This document shows, in pieces, positions 37,184 to 46,878 of a stretch of DNA of 64,000 nt. The notes under the pieces were generated by a model. The model saw nothing but the letters and a program-made list of their open reading frames with translations, had not been told where the DNA came from and made no database searches. The translations under genes were made by a program, and so were the position numbers. This stretch comes from CBDBBY01 sp965203215 (GTDB lineage Bacteria > Pseudomonadota > Alphaproteobacteria > Rhodobacterales > Rhodobacteraceae). The stretch's first letter is position 1. Each line of letters opens with the position of its first letter. The DNA lies in NCBI GenBank assembly GCA_965203215.1, contig CBDBBY010000001.1, positions 682,001 through 746,000 on the forward strand, in the 5' to 3' direction.

Positions 37184-37207
37184 GACCCCACATGCTCGGC
37201 GGCACGG

Positions 37208-38431
37208 TTACCCCTTCCGGCTGAACGTCGGCTTATCCAGACAATCAAGAACGGCATCGGCCGCTCGCTTGTTAGGATGCCTGCATCCTCGCCCGAGGCG
37301 AATCATCGCCGTCCTGCATGCCGCCTGCTGCATCTTCTTTTCGTCGGCATTCATCAACAATCTGGCGACTGCGGGACCGATCAATTCCGGTCGGCAATCC
37401 CGGCCAAGAAATTCCGGGATCGCACGATCCTCGTTGACAAGATTCACTAAAGTGACGGTGTCGACTCGAAGGAGACGAACCAAGACCGCGCGGGTCAGCC
37501 AATTGACGTCGTACGCAACCACCATCGGCGTCTCTGCCGCCGCAAGCTCCAAAGTAACGGTGCCGGAGGCCGCAAGCGCGGCATCCGCTGTTTGGAACAG
37601 CGCCATTTTTCGCCGCAGCGACTCGCTGCCGTCAATCCCGCTGGCATCCAGCACCAGCGGTTGAAATTCCCAGCCGGAGGCAAGCGTCTGGACCAAACCG
37701 GCGGCTGCTTCGGCTGCCGCAACCACCACCTTCAGCTCGCTTTGGTCCCTCATCAGCGGCGCAAGCGCTCGCCCGAACAGCGGACATAGTCGAGAGACCT
37801 CGGACGCTCGCGACCCTGGAAGCACTGCAAGCACCGGGTCACCTTCGGCGATGCTCAAATGCCTGCGCAATGAAGCAACGTCCTGCTCTGTCGGCATTTC
37901 AAACGAAGCTGCGGGATGTCCGACGAAGGTGCACCCGATCCCGGCGGAATGAAGATGCTCGGGCTCGAACGGAAAGAGTGCAAGCACGTGGTCGACGGAC
38001 GCCCCAAGCTTGGCCGCCCGGCCCGGCCTCCAAGCCCAAACGGTCGGCGAGACATAGTGCACGACGGGAAGGTCGGGACGGATTTTCTTCACTTTGCGCG
38101 CGACCCGAAAATTGAAATCCGGGCTATCCACTGTGATCAGGGCGTCCGGCTCGAATTCCAGCACTTCGGCGGCTGCCTGCTTCATTCTGGCGAGCAAGCG
38201 CGGAATCCGAGGCAGAACTTCGCCAATGCCCATGACCGAAATGTCGCCGATGGGGAAAATCGCTTCGAGGCCGAGCTCGCACATCAAGCGGCCGCCGACC
38301 CCTCGGAAACGAGCTCCCGGCTCCTTGCGCATCAGCTCGGAGATCAAGCCTGCAGCAAGCGAGTCGCCTGACGGCTCGCCTGCAAGAATGAAGAACTTGC
38401 GGGCTGTCAATCGCCCTCGCACCGCGACCAC
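37208..38431 (-). CDS. lpxB: Lipid-A-disaccharide synthase
   Basis: 407 residues; GT19 glycosyltransferase that joins lipid X and UDP-diacylglucosamine on the inner membrane. FFILAGEPSGDSLAAGLISELMR at the start, GVGGRLM, HYVSPTVWAWRPGRA near residue 120 and LPGSRASEV are diagnostic. It uses a GTG start and overlaps lpxI by about 25 bases. Last gene of the lipid A cluster. Confidence 0.95.
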   Translation of the reverse strand: MVAVRGRLTARKFFILAGEPSGDSLAAGLISELMRKEPGARFRGVGGRLMCELGLEAIFPIGDISVMGIGEVLPRIPRLLARMKQAAAEVLEFEPDALITVDSPDFNFRVARKVKKIRPDLPVVHYVSPTVWAWRPGRAAKLGASVDHVLALFPFEPEHLHSAGIGCTFVGHPAASFEMPTEQDVASLRRHLSIAEGDPVLAVLPGSRASEVSRLCPLFGRALAPLMRDQSELKVVVAAAEAAAGLVQTLASGWEFQPLVLDASGIDGSESLRRKMALFQTADAALAASGTVTLELAAAETPMVVAYDVNWLTRAVLVRLLRVDTVTLVNLVNEDRAIPEFLGRDCRPELIGPAVARLLMNADEKKMQQAACRTAMIRLGRGCRHPNKRAADAVLDCLDKPTFSRKG

Positions 38432-39213
38432 AGGAAAAGCCCGTGCTGGTCGGCATGCCGCACGGCAAGCTCCCGGTCCAGAAGCAACACGGATTCCGCT
38501 TTTACCGCGATGCCCGCCAATCCTGCCTTTGCGGCATTCAGGACGGTGCCGGGACCGACGACTGGCATGTCAACGCGCAATTCCTGACCGGGTTTCGGCG
38601 ACTTGTAGAGAACGCCGCGACGCGCAACGCCGCCTGTACCGCGCAATATCGTGCCCGCGAATGCGATCATCGCATCGGTTCCGACCGTTTCGACAGCCAA
38701 GCAAATGCGGTTTGCGACAATTGCGGCTTGGCCGACATCTGCTTTGCCGAGGGCGGCAACGATCTCGGCTGCGCGGACCGCGTCCGAAACATCATCTTCG
38801 TTCGGCGTCGTTCGGGTCAAGACGCCGGGCCCCTCCAGCAAATAAGGCAACACCGAATGAACGCCGACCACCTCGAAGCCGATATCTTCGACGGCCGCAA
38901 CAAGCGATTTTACAGCTGTATCGTCGCCGCGAGAAAAATCCAGCAGCCCAGCATTGGGGCCGACCGGCATTTCGTTCAGCCTGTTGATGGCCCCTGCAAA
39001 AAGGAGTTTGTCGATGCCGTCTTCGAACAAATCCGACAAGACTTGCGCAAAGTTCTCCAGATTGATTGACAATGCTTCCCGTGAACCCAGCCAATCGAAT
39101 TTTTCTCCCGAGAACGTAAGTACCCTGACTCCTTTGCCCCTTGACTCAAGCGCTTCTGTTGCCAGCCGAGGAAGCACTCCGGAACCGGAAATCACCGCAT
39201 AAGAGGCATCCAC
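38407..39213 (-). CDS. lpxI: UDP-2,3-diacylglucosamine diphosphatase LpxI (DUF1009)
   Basis: 268 residues with GTG start. It makes lipid X by hydrolysing UDP-2,3-diacylglucosamine, the role LpxH has in enterics; LpxI is the common alphaproteobacterial form. Recognisable blocks: ISGSGVLPRLATEA at the N-terminus, DDTAVKSLVAAVEDIGFEVVG in the middle, and VDMPVVGPGTVLNAAKAGLAGIAV with the catalytic-region Asp. It lies between lpxA and lpxB, supporting the identity. Confidence 0.94.
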   Translation of the reverse strand: MDASYAVISGSGVLPRLATEALESRGKGVRVLTFSGEKFDWLGSREALSINLENFAQVLSDLFEDGIDKLLFAGAINRLNEMPVGPNAGLLDFSRGDDTAVKSLVAAVEDIGFEVVGVHSVLPYLLEGPGVLTRTTPNEDDVSDAVRAAEIVAALGKADVGQAAIVANRICLAVETVGTDAMIAFAGTILRGTGGVARRGVLYKSPKPGQELRVDMPVVGPGTVLNAAKAGLAGIAVKAESVLLLDRELAVRHADQHGLFLWSRCEGD

Positions 39214-39226
39214 CGCAAGCGCCTAC

Positions 39227-40036
39227 TTAATCTCTGTTCGTCGGCACGAGGAATGATCGGCTGGAATCCTCGAGAATGAATCTTACCAGCTCTTTCACAA
39301 GCGGGTGCAGTTCCGACTGCCGGCCGAGCAATTGCGCACGATCGCGAAATGCGCGTTCCGGGACGCGCAGCATGTCGTACGCTGATCGCAATGCCTCGAT
39401 GTCGCTCTTGTCCACGCCGCGCCGCCTCAAGCCGATCAAGTTCACGCCCTCGACATCCGCCTCCGGGCCTTGAACGAGCGCGAATGGAATGACGTCTCGC
39501 CGAACGATCGTCACGGCGCCGATTATTGCGCCCTTCCCGACGCGGACATGCTGGTGGACTCCTGAAAGCCCGCCGACGATGACATTGTCTTCAATTACGC
39601 AGTGCCCGCCGAGCGCAGCCTGGTTGGCCATGATCACGCCGTTGCCGACTGTGCAATCATGGCCGACGTGCGATCCGGTCATGAAGAGGCAATCATCGCC
39701 AACGCGAGTAATTCCCCCGCCGAGTTCAGTGCCGGCATTCAGCGTTGCTCCCTCGCGAATACGATTGCGCCGGCCGACAATCAGTCGGGTTTTTTCGCCC
39801 TTGTACTTCAGGTCCTGAGGCACTTCTCCGACGCATGCGAATGGAAAAACGACCGTGCCGTCGCCGACTTCCGTACACCCTGTCACAACGGCATGCGATT
39901 TGATCGTCACGCCTCTGCCGATCACGACGTCCGAGCCGACAACGGAGAATGGTCCGATTTCAGAGTCCGCGCCGATTCGAGCGCCCTCGGCGACCACCGA
40001 CGTCGGGTGCACTCGCGCAGTGCCTTCGACTGTCAT
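39227..40036 (-). CDS. lpxA: UDP-N-acetylglucosamine acyltransferase
   Basis: 269 residues; first step of lipid A synthesis. Left-handed beta-helix hexapeptide repeats are visible throughout the first 190 residues (HPTSVVAEGARIGADSEIG, and so on), with the catalytic His in SHVGHDCTVGNG near residue 123. The C-terminal helical part follows. Overlaps fabZ by 4 bases. Confidence 0.96.
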   Translation of the reverse strand: MTVEGTARVHPTSVVAEGARIGADSEIGPFSVVGSDVVIGRGVTIKSHAVVTGCTEVGDGTVVFPFACVGEVPQDLKYKGEKTRLIVGRRNRIREGATLNAGTELGGGITRVGDDCLFMTGSHVGHDCTVGNGVIMANQAALGGHCVIEDNVIVGGLSGVHQHVRVGKGAIIGAVTIVRRDVIPFALVQGPEADVEGVNLIGLRRRGVDKSDIEALRSAYDMLRVPERAFRDRAQLLGRQSELHPLVKELVRFILEDSSRSFLVPTNRD

Positions 40037-40530
40037 CCTTCAGTTCCCGACACCTTGAGTTCCCACAGCGCGGTAATTTCGGCTTGAGCGACGGTTTCAG
40101 TTCCGACCATCGCGTTGCCCTCGAATTTCCAAACTCTTCCGCGGCCCCTGAGGACGTCCATGTGCAGCCGAAGAACGTCGCCCGGCGACACTTTCTTGCG
40201 AAATCGCGCCTTGTCGACAGCAAGCAAATAGATTCCGAGCTCTTTGTCGACCATGTCGAGAGTATAATTGACGAGCACGGCGGCGGTCTGCGCCATCGCC
40301 TCGACGACCAGGACCCCGGGCATAATCGGTTCATCGGGAAAATGCCCGGAAAACTGAGGCTCATTCACCGTGATGTTCTTTATCCCAATCGCGCTGATCG
40401 ACTTTTTCAGGTTCACGACCTTGTCGATCATCAGAAACGGATATCGATGCGGAATCATGCGCTTGATCATCGAAAGGTCGGCGGCGGGCAGCGAAGTGTC
40501 TTCGATAGTCTCCATAAATCCGAACTTCAT
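40033..40530 (-). CDS. fabZ: 3-hydroxyacyl-ACP dehydratase FabZ
   Basis: 165 residues of hot-dog fold. IPHRYPFLMIDKV near residue 28 and the active-site FSGHFPDEPIMPGVLVVEAMAQ with His and Glu are present. It dehydrates 3-hydroxyacyl-ACP in fatty acid elongation, competing with LpxA for hydroxyacyl-ACP, which explains the shared cluster. An N-terminal extension of about 15 residues is present. lpxD, often just upstream, is absent here. Confidence 0.95.
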   Translation of the reverse strand: MKFGFMETIEDTSLPAADLSMIKRMIPHRYPFLMIDKVVNLKKSISAIGIKNITVNEPQFSGHFPDEPIMPGVLVVEAMAQTAAVLVNYTLDMVDKELGIYLLAVDKARFRKKVSPGDVLRLHMDVLRGRGRVWKFEGNAMVGTETVAQAEITALWELKVSGTEG

Positions 40531-40595
40531 CTAAACCGTCCAAACGGCGAATTGCAGTACCAAGATGAAGATTGATCGACAAGCGCAGATAAGCG

Positions 40596-41210
40596 CTATT
40601 CGAGATACGCCTTGTCGATCCCGGCGAACTGCCACGCGGGGCGGGCATTTGCAATTGCGTTGCCGCTGGCCAGCGCGATGTCAATCGCGGCGCGCATTTC
40701 GAGCGTCAGATCTATGGAATCCCGATGCCATGCCACGGCGTTCGAATCCACCACGAGCTTCAGGCCGTACTGCCGCGCCACGTAAGGCAAAAGTTCCTGA
40801 ACGACGCTGACGAAAAACTCTCTTTGCTGATCAACCCAAAGTTCGATCTTCTCCAATTTTTCGTCTTGGATCCTTCGCTGATCATCCACCTTGGCATTGA
40901 AATTCGCGGCGCGTTCATTGAATTCCTGTTCACCGAGCGTGGATTTGATGTTCGCCAATACGGACTCTTCATTATTGAATTGTTCGTCGTAGGCGCTGTT
41001 CTCGCGCACAAGCGCGAAACGCGCCGCGTTGCGCTGCTCGCGCACCCATGTCCCGAAAGCCGTCTGATTGAAGAGAAGATCAAAGTTTATGACGGCAAGC
41101 TGCGTAAGCGGGGCACTCAGAACTGGAGGAGACGAAGGCGCCTCTTGCGCCGAAACATGGACCGGCATCAACGCGGCCGTCGCCAGCAAAGCTCTGACAA
41201 ATGCCTTCAC
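40596..41210 (-). CDS. skp: OmpH/Skp-family periplasmic chaperone
   Basis: 204 residues with GTG start and a signal peptide (VKAFVRALLATAALMPVHVSA). The mature protein starts with a beta strand (LAVINFDLLFNQTAFG) and is otherwise long charged helices (residues about 60-135), the tentacle structure of Skp that holds unfolded outer-membrane proteins. It is 3 bases after bamA, the usual partner. Low sequence identity is normal for this family; the identity rests on layout and neighbours. Confidence 0.85.
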   Translation of the reverse strand: MKAFVRALLATAALMPVHVSAQEAPSSPPVLSAPLTQLAVINFDLLFNQTAFGTWVREQRNAARFALVRENSAYDEQFNNEESVLANIKSTLGEQEFNERAANFNAKVDDQRRIQDEKLEKIELWVDQQREFFVSVVQELLPYVARQYGLKLVVDSNAVAWHRDSIDLTLEMRAAIDIALASGNAIANARPAWQFAGIDKAYLE

Positions 41211-41213
41211 GCG

Positions 41214-43529
41214 CTAGAATTCCGAAGCCACGGTTAGATCCAATGACTGAGTTTGATCATAGCCTCTCTTTCGGATCGGCCAAGCGTAATTCAAGCGAAG
41301 GGGGCCGAAAAACGAGTCGATGAACAACGACACGCCGACCGAGGAGCGCAAAAAGAACGAATCGTCAACACGGCTTGCTCCGTCGACATCGTCCAATCCC
41401 CATACGGCTCCGGTATCCAGAAACACGCCGCCCATTACGCCTGTTTCACTTGGAAACCCGATGGGCATTCGGCTTTCCAGATGCAGCGCCGCGAAATAGT
41501 TGCCGCCCAATGCGTCGTTGGTGTTTGCATCGACGTCCCTAGGTCCGACTCCGTTCGTCGAGAACCCCCTGAGAATTCCCGAATTCGAATAGAACCGATC
41601 CTTGATGCGAGTGCCGCCGCGAGTGGCGAGCACCGCTCCCGCTTCCGCAATTCCGGTCAAGGTTACCTCTTCGCCGAATGCGGTTGTTTGGGCGCCGGCG
41701 AGTGTCGTCGTCCGAATGGCGTTGTATCCGCTCCTTCCGACCAGAACATCCTGACCGACCCGGAAGATATACCCCCGGTTCGGGTTGAGCCCGGTCAACC
41801 TGCTGTCGAATTCGTAAGTGTAGCCCACCGAGATGTTGTCGCCGTTGCCTCTTGCGAAATCCCGCCGCAAAATCGGCGATTCGCTTCTGAATTCGAACAT
41901 TCTATAAGTATTCGCGCTCGTTCTGAGCTGCAAGCGTCCGTTTTCGCTTACGGGGAATCGGATCGACGGAGTGAACTTGAATTCTTGCGATTTGAATCGC
42001 TGCTGGAAACGCGTCTGCGTCCTGTATGACGATGCGAAAGACAATTCGACGTCGCGATCCAAGAATTCCGGCTCGACAAAACTGATTGAGTATTCGCGGT
42101 TGTTCGAGCCTGTGTTTAAAGAAAAAGAAAGGGTTTGCCCTCGGCCCAAAAAATTGCGTTCGGTCAGGCTAAAAGTTCCCGCGAGCCCTTCGTCGCCCGC
42201 GTAGCTCGCGCCGAAGCTGAGATATCCGGTCGGCGTCTCCTCGACCCGGACATCCACGATCGCCTGCGCAGGAGAAGAGCCTTCGCGCGACGTCACGTCG
42301 GTCGTCGAGAAGAAGCCTAGTGCCCTGATTCTTTCCGCCGCTTGAGCGATTTCCCTTGTATTGAACGGATCCCCTTCGACGATGTCGAACTGTCGCCTGA
42401 TAACACGGTCCAGAGTCGTCGTGTTTCCTTCAATATCAATCCGTTCGACGAAAACGCGAGGTCCGCGTTCCAAATTGAACGTTATGTCCAACGTGCTCTC
42501 GCTGTCGTTGCGAGAAACTTCTGTTCTCGCGCGAACGAACTGCAGCCCGTTGTCCGTGGCAAGCGCTTCCATCCGCTGGATGGCGTCATTCACATAGGTC
42601 GGCGAGTACACATCGCCCGACTTGATGCGACTCTCCGCGCCATAAACTTCTGGGTCGATTTCCGGAATGGAGCTGGTGAAGGTTATTTCCCCGAAACGGA
42701 ATTGCGTCCCTTCGTGGATGTTGAAGGTAACCAGAAAGGCGTCGCGCTCCCTCGTCATTTCGGCATCGGCCGAATTAACCTTGAAATCGATGTATCCGCG
42801 CGAAAGATAGAAGTCACTCAGAAGCGACTTGTCCAATTCAAGCCTTTCGGAGATGAAGGTACCCCTCTGGATGAAAGCGCGCAAGAGCTTGGCTTGCTTC
42901 GACGCGAGAACGCCTTGAAGCCTGCGGTCAGAGAAGTTCCGGTTGCCGACAAAACCAATGCGTTCGGTTTCGATGACACGCCCTTCAAACACTTCAAAAA
43001 CGAGATCCACCCGATTGAAATCCCGACGTATGATCTTGGGCACGACCGTCGCGGCGAAACGCCCGGATGTCCGATAAGCTTCTGCAATTCGAGCGGCATC
43101 GAGATCAGCGTCCGAGGCGACGAAGACTTGCCGAGGCTTCGACTGAACGAGTTCCATCAATCGTTCATCATTGAGCGCCCGGTTACCCTCTATCGCAATT
43201 TGATTGATGATCGGCAATTCGACGACGGAGATGACAATCGCTCCCGCCCTGTGACCGACCGAAAATTCATCGAACAGCCCGGAATCGGATATGCGCCTGT
43301 AGACTTGGTTCATCTCGTCCGAAGTCAGGACCCCGGACGACGGAATGCCTGCGAACCGGATGATGCTAGCCGTATCGATTCTTTGGTTGCCTTCGATTTC
43401 GATCCGCGAATACGAGTAGGATTGAGCCAAAGCGGCTGCAGCCCAAAAAACGGACAGCGCAATCAAGCACGTCCCCGCCAAGAAGATCCGCCATTTCCGC
43501 GTCTCAACGGCCGAATTCATAAACATCAT
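41214..43529 (-). CDS. bamA: Outer-membrane protein assembly factor BamA
   Basis: About 771 residues from ATG 43529 (ATG 43520 is also possible; longer frames run into the rseP-bamA spacer). A signal peptide (LAGTCLIALSVFWAAAALAQ) leads to five POTRA domains (first: YSRIEIEGNQRIDTASI), then a 16-strand barrel with the conserved region GFSTNGVGPRD and a terminal Phe, needed for outer-membrane insertion. It is the core of the BAM complex. It lies after rseP and before skp. Confidence 0.95.
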   Translation of the reverse strand: MMFMNSAVETRKWRIFLAGTCLIALSVFWAAAALAQSYSYSRIEIEGNQRIDTASIIRFAGIPSSGVLTSDEMNQVYRRISDSGLFDEFSVGHRAGAIVISVVELPIINQIAIEGNRALNDERLMELVQSKPRQVFVASDADLDAARIAEAYRTSGRFAATVVPKIIRRDFNRVDLVFEVFEGRVIETERIGFVGNRNFSDRRLQGVLASKQAKLLRAFIQRGTFISERLELDKSLLSDFYLSRGYIDFKVNSADAEMTRERDAFLVTFNIHEGTQFRFGEITFTSSIPEIDPEVYGAESRIKSGDVYSPTYVNDAIQRMEALATDNGLQFVRARTEVSRNDSESTLDITFNLERGPRVFVERIDIEGNTTTLDRVIRRQFDIVEGDPFNTREIAQAAERIRALGFFSTTDVTSREGSSPAQAIVDVRVEETPTGYLSFGASYAGDEGLAGTFSLTERNFLGRGQTLSFSLNTGSNNREYSISFVEPEFLDRDVELSFASSYRTQTRFQQRFKSQEFKFTPSIRFPVSENGRLQLRTSANTYRMFEFRSESPILRRDFARGNGDNISVGYTYEFDSRLTGLNPNRGYIFRVGQDVLVGRSGYNAIRTTTLAGAQTTAFGEEVTLTGIAEAGAVLATRGGTRIKDRFYSNSGILRGFSTNGVGPRDVDANTNDALGGNYFAALHLESRMPIGFPSETGVMGGVFLDTGAVWGLDDVDGASRVDDSFFLRSSVGVSLFIDSFFGPLRLNYAWPIRKRGYDQTQSLDLTVASEF

Positions 43530-43676
43530 TGAATTGTCCAAGTCCTGCCATCCGATCTGCAATGATTATTCGCAACGAAATATGTTGTCAAAGCGGCGAA
43601 AGCACGCCGCAGTTCAACTGTTGATCCGTCCCCGAAATCCGCAAGTCGATTTGCGAAGGCGCGCGGCAGAACCGCG

Positions 43677-44999
43677 TCACGGACAGGTCAAGTCATTCAC
43701 CAGAGTGAAGCCGACCAACGCCAGCATCAAAATCAGGCCGATTCCGAATGCCCAGCGAAGGATTTGGCTGCGGATGGGCCTGCCCGAAATCGCCTCGCAA
43801 GCCATAAAGGCCAGATGGCCGCCGTCGAGGACCGGAATCGGAAGCAGCTGAAACACCCCGATCGCCACTGAAAGCACGCCGATGAAGTAAATGAAATCGG
43901 ACAGTCCTTGCGAAGCCACGTCCCCCGACACCTCCGCGATCCCGACCGGTCCGAGCAAGTTGCAAGTGCTTATCCTTGAAGCGACGATCTCGTAGAGCGC
44001 GATGAAAGACCCGGAAATTATCCGCCAAGCTTGAAGTGCGCCGTATCCCAAGGCACTTATCGGTCCGGGGGTGTAGGTCTCCGGAGCAAAGAACAGGCCG
44101 CCGGAAATCCCGATCATCACTTTTTGCTCCATTTCGCCCGGAAGCCCGAAATCAGTCATGCGGCCGGCGAGGTAGGTTTCGAACACCTCGCCCTGCCGCC
44201 AGATTTCAAAACGCATTTCCCGGCCATTCGAATGACCGACGCTCAAAACGACATCGGCAAAGGAGCGGACGGGCTTGCGGTCGATCGACATGATCACGTC
44301 GCCCGCCTCCAAGCCCGCGTCGAACGCTGCCGATCCGGGATGCACCGCTTCAATCAAAGGAGGCTGCAACGGCGGGCCGGGTAGAACCAGATTTTCATCC
44401 CCTCTCTGGACGCGATAGACCGTCGGGTCGACAGGATCCATTTCGCCGGCGGCAAAAAAAAGCGACGCGAGATCATCGATTTCGACGCCGTTCACCGACA
44501 GGATCCGGTCGCCCTCTTCCAATTCGTAGCTCGCGCCCGGCAATTCCTTGAGTTCGCCGATGACCGCGCGCTCGGTGACGATGCCGGACGCCATCATCAT
44601 CCCGGCGAAAACCAAAATCCCGAATACGACGCTTGCGATCGGGCCGCCGGCTGCAATGATTGCGCGGTGCCTCAGCGGAGCCAGGCTGTCGCCTTGGCCG
44701 TCGTTGATTTCCGCCGAACCTTTCTCGGTTACGGACCGGTGGTAGAGCACGCCGTCAGGCATGCGCACGAATCCGCCGAGGGGAATCCATCGGAATGTCC
44801 ATTCCGTATTCGTGCGGTCGCGGAATGAGACAAGCTTGGGCCCGAACCCTATCGCGAATTCTTCAACGGTGACGCCGCATCCCCGAGCTGCAAGATAATG
44901 TCCCAGCTCGTGCGCGAAAGCGACCACGGATATGACGACCAGAAAATAAATCAGCGCCGGAACTCCAAAACCCGAAATTCCTGGCAAAAGTTCAACCAT
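43677..44999 (-). CDS. rseP: RseP-family site-2 zinc protease
   Basis: 440 residues from ATG 44999. Zinc site HELGH in VVAFAHELGHYLAARGCG near residue 30 and the second motif LLPIPVLDGGHL near 385 mark the S2P fold; a PDZ domain lies between (VHPGSAAFDAGLEAGDVIMSI). It cleaves transmembrane anti-sigma factors during envelope stress. dxr commonly precedes it, but here an unrelated cassette does. Confidence 0.95.
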   Translation of the reverse strand: MVELLPGISGFGVPALIYFLVVISVVAFAHELGHYLAARGCGVTVEEFAIGFGPKLVSFRDRTNTEWTFRWIPLGGFVRMPDGVLYHRSVTEKGSAEINDGQGDSLAPLRHRAIIAAGGPIASVVFGILVFAGMMMASGIVTERAVIGELKELPGASYELEEGDRILSVNGVEIDDLASLFFAAGEMDPVDPTVYRVQRGDENLVLPGPPLQPPLIEAVHPGSAAFDAGLEAGDVIMSIDRKPVRSFADVVLSVGHSNGREMRFEIWRQGEVFETYLAGRMTDFGLPGEMEQKVMIGISGGLFFAPETYTPGPISALGYGALQAWRIISGSFIALYEIVASRISTCNLLGPVGIAEVSGDVASQGLSDFIYFIGVLSVAIGVFQLLPIPVLDGGHLAFMACEAISGRPIRSQILRWAFGIGLILMLALVGFTLVNDLTCP

Positions 45000-45637
45000 T
45001 GTAGTCCTCTTCTGGAGAAACCGGACCGCGGAGTCCCGTGCAAGCGCACCCAACCATCGCCTTGGCATCCGGTGGCCGTAGATGCTGCGACGAACGGCAG
45101 CCTAGCATCTGACCATGCAAACGCTTGAACATTGAGCCGTCGGGTCGTCTCCGTCTGCGGACGCCTTAAGCGGATTCCGCCTTGAAATATTGCCAGCAGG
45201 CCAATGATGCAAGCGCGGGTTTGCCGAAAGTGCGCGTTTCATGATTCTTGGTCGGGCACTATTGCGATCCTCGAAACGCGGAAGGAGCGTGTCCGAGCAA
45301 TCGCGATATCGCCGAAATATGCAAATCAATCGCATTTCGACACTGAATATTGATATGCTCCCCATACTCCTCAAGATATTGCGCTTTAAATTGCCGTTGA
45401 ATGCAAAAGCGGCTGTTTCTCGGAAACGTACCCGGGACGGAGCGGCCTGCTGCCGGCTCAACCCCGTCCGGGTCGCTCACAACCGAGCCCGGTACAGCCG
45501 ATTGCATTCAAATGGATTGCGTCGTTTGTCGCAAAGTCAGAATCGCAACGATGTCTGAATTCAGGCACCGGCGTCACGAAGTCAAATCCGTTTGTTCTTG
45601 GATGGATGATCAGGGCGTGCTGATCCGCGAATTCGCT
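45000..45637. other. 638-base gap between ATPase pseudogene and rseP
   Basis: No gene recognised in either strand. The GC-rich hairpin at 45430-45473 stands in its middle, and the rest is moderately AT-rich. Together with the ATPase cassette it occupies the position where dxr commonly lies, so it may include a decayed or deleted gene. The rseP-bamA promoter probably lies in the left part. Confidence 0.4.
45430..45473. other. Nested hairpin of unknown role
   Basis: ACCCGG-G-ACGG at 45430-45440 pairs with CCGTCCGGGT at 45464-45473 with one bulged G. Inside it, GAGCGGC and GCCGGCTC can form a second stem with one bulge around CTGCT. The result is a long stacked stem in non-coding DNA, possibly a small structured RNA or a terminator without U run. 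Confidence 0.35.
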
Positions 45638-46804
45638 TCAGCTCGCCGCCCGATCAATGACGTAGTTCATGAGGCTGGGAATTCCGGGCTCGCAGCGGTC
45701 TTCATTCCCGAACCGGCTCCAAATGAAACCGACGTTCCGAAGATTGGCCTCAACCCGTAAGGCCGGCTCAATCCCGCCGCTTGCCTTCGCCCTTTTTTCC
45801 AGTTTTTTGTCAATGCTCCGGCCGATGGTCGATTTGATCGCGGCGGTGGAAATCGATATCGTCTTCTGCGCTGCGAAGAGTCGCGCAACGGCTTCGGCCG
45901 AGGACAATATGCCGATGGTCCGAAGTTCATGATGGCGGTCGGCAAAGTATGCGTTGCTCGCAATGCGGAATGCTTTCAATGCCTGCTCCAGAATCGCGCC
46001 GCCGATTCTGCCGCCGCCGAGCTTGTCCGGTTCGGCCTTGGCGGACCGATGCAATTCTCTGCCGACAAGCTGAAGAAAATAGGGATAGCGCTGCGCCGCA
46101 TCGGCCGCCTGATCCAGCGCATCCGCCTCGATGCGGTAGCCCATCCGCTCCAAGGGCGCCCGGAGCGCCTCCTGCGAAGCCGCCATGTCGAGGCGTCCGA
46201 TGCCGATCTTGTCCAAGCGGTTCCAGAACGTAGCCTCGATCCCGTTCAGGCGCGATGAAGTGTCGGGAGTGCCGGCGAGGATCAGCAGCAACGGCCGCCC
46301 TTCGCCGGCAAGCGCCTGCGCATCTTTGAAGAAAGCTCGAGCGACTTCCGGGTTGTGGTCCAGCGTGTGCGCCTCGTCGACCAGCAACGCCAAGCCGCCA
46401 TTTGAACATCTTTTCTCCAGGACGAGTCTGAGCAATTTTGTCGGGGACGCTTGTTGCGACAGGCTGAGTCCCGATCCGAGAATATTTACGCTTCCCGAAT
46501 ATCCTTCGCTCAAGAGGGTCGCGAGCATCCCGTGATCAGCGAGCGCATCTACCAAGTCAGAGTGTGACCTGAAGCAACCGGGATTCAGTACTGCGCATTT
46601 TATTTTGCCTCCGTAGTGATCGGCATGTGTCTCCGCCCATCGGAGCAGCACCGTCTTGCCGTTGCCGCGCGGGCCGATCAGAGCGATGTTCGCCGCGGGA
46701 TTGTACCCCAGTACTTCTCAGAGCACTTGATGGACCGCCGACGTCATTCCTGCGCCGGGCGCGAACTTCGGGTTTGGGCCTGCGGTCATGCTTGGTTCCG
46801 GCAT
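45638..46804 (-). pseudogene. AAA-type ATPase gene interrupted by an in-frame TGA
   Basis: The full reading frame starts at ATG 46804 (MPEPSMTAGPNPKF). A TGA at 46718-46720 follows HQVL. After it the same frame continues EVLGYNPAANIALIGPRGNGKT, which contains the Walker A. Walker B LALLVDEAHT, sensor-like LLLILAGTPDTS and a C-terminal winged-helix-like end (GIPSLMNYVID) follow. A GTG at 46651 could restart but would lack Walker A. The protein resembles stand-alone Orc/Cdc6-like ATPases used by mobile or defence modules. It is either dead by one point mutation or a sequencing error. Confidence 0.8.
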
Positions 46805-46878
46805 AGTCGCAGTCTTGAGGCTAGCGATTCAAATATGGCGGATCGCTCGACCGACCGGTAGCGTAGCCGACGCCAATT

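Noticed and set aside
42342..43532. Plus-strand ORF of 396 codons
   Set aside because: Opposite bamA, which is unambiguous; the translation shows no domain.
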